A stretch of 16,577 nt of DNA from CAUZEO01 sp963578625 (GTDB taxonomy: Bacteria > Verrucomicrobiota > Kiritimatiellia > SLOV01), in contig CAUZEO010000077.1 in assembly GCA_963578625.1 (NCBI GenBank), positions 1 to 16,577 of the forward strand, read 5' to 3'. Positions 16,576-16,577 of the stretch are shown piece after piece. The translations under genes and the position numbers were made by a program. The notes under the pieces were generated by a model. The model was not told the DNA's origin, made no database searches, and was given only the letters and a program-made list of their open reading frames with translations. How positions within the stretch are numbered: the first letter of the stretch is position 1; each line of letters begins with the position of its first letter.

Positions 16576-16577
16576 AC

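Overview
The window looks like an ordinary chromosomal stretch of a Gram-negative (diderm) bacterium of moderately high GC content. Evidence for diderm: an LptD-type outer-membrane LPS transporter, a lipobox lipoprotein and a six-domain ribosomal protein S1. The phylum cannot be fixed by eye. The 16S gene carries an A where the common bacterial EUB338 probe has a T (GCAGCC... instead of GCTGCC...), a change also found in planctomycete-type probe variants, so a lineage in or near the PVC group or a candidate phylum is plausible. A search of the 16S against SILVA/GTDB would settle this.

Left part (1-4332, minus strand, read right to left): EVE-domain protein, then lptD, an NAD-dependent sugar-nucleotide epimerase, and an inositol-monophosphatase-family enzyme cut by the left edge. 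lptD, the epimerase and the phosphatase are tightly packed (7 nt gap, then a 4 nt ATGA overlap) and probably form one envelope/LPS-related operon. Three consecutive genes start on codons other than ATG: GTG for the EVE gene, TTG for the epimerase, and for lptD apparently ATT or CTG, because no ATG/GTG/TTG lies far enough upstream to include its signal peptide.

Middle part (4333-8880, plus strand): a Met-rich lipoprotein of unknown function, aconitase (acnA, complete, with all three Fe-S cysteines) and a hotdog-fold thioesterase. The spaces between them hold two different interspersed palindromic repeats: a CACGGAG/CTCCGTG element before acnA and a GACAAGGAT/ATCTTTGTC element after it. A perfect small hairpin sits 22 nt before the acnA start.

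Right part (8881-16577, minus strand, read right to left): a complete rRNA operon in the order boxA leader - 16S - tRNA-Ala(UGC) - tRNA-Ile(GAU) - boxA - 23S - 5S - terminator, followed by rpsA (S1) in the same direction. The tRNA order is the reverse of the E. coli Ile-Ala order. The leader and spacers contain sequences that pair across the 16S and across the 23S genes, i.e. the RNase III-type processing stems. A short AT-rich repeat (units like AAAATC/GATTTTTG) occurs in several spacers of the operon and just after its terminator.

I see no CRISPR array, prophage, insertion sequence, toxin-antitoxin or defence cluster, and no evidence of a new multi-gene system. The most interesting points are the apparent ATT/CTG start of lptD, the two-cysteine LptD, the mutually exclusive foldings of the rRNA leader, and the families of interspersed palindromic repeats.
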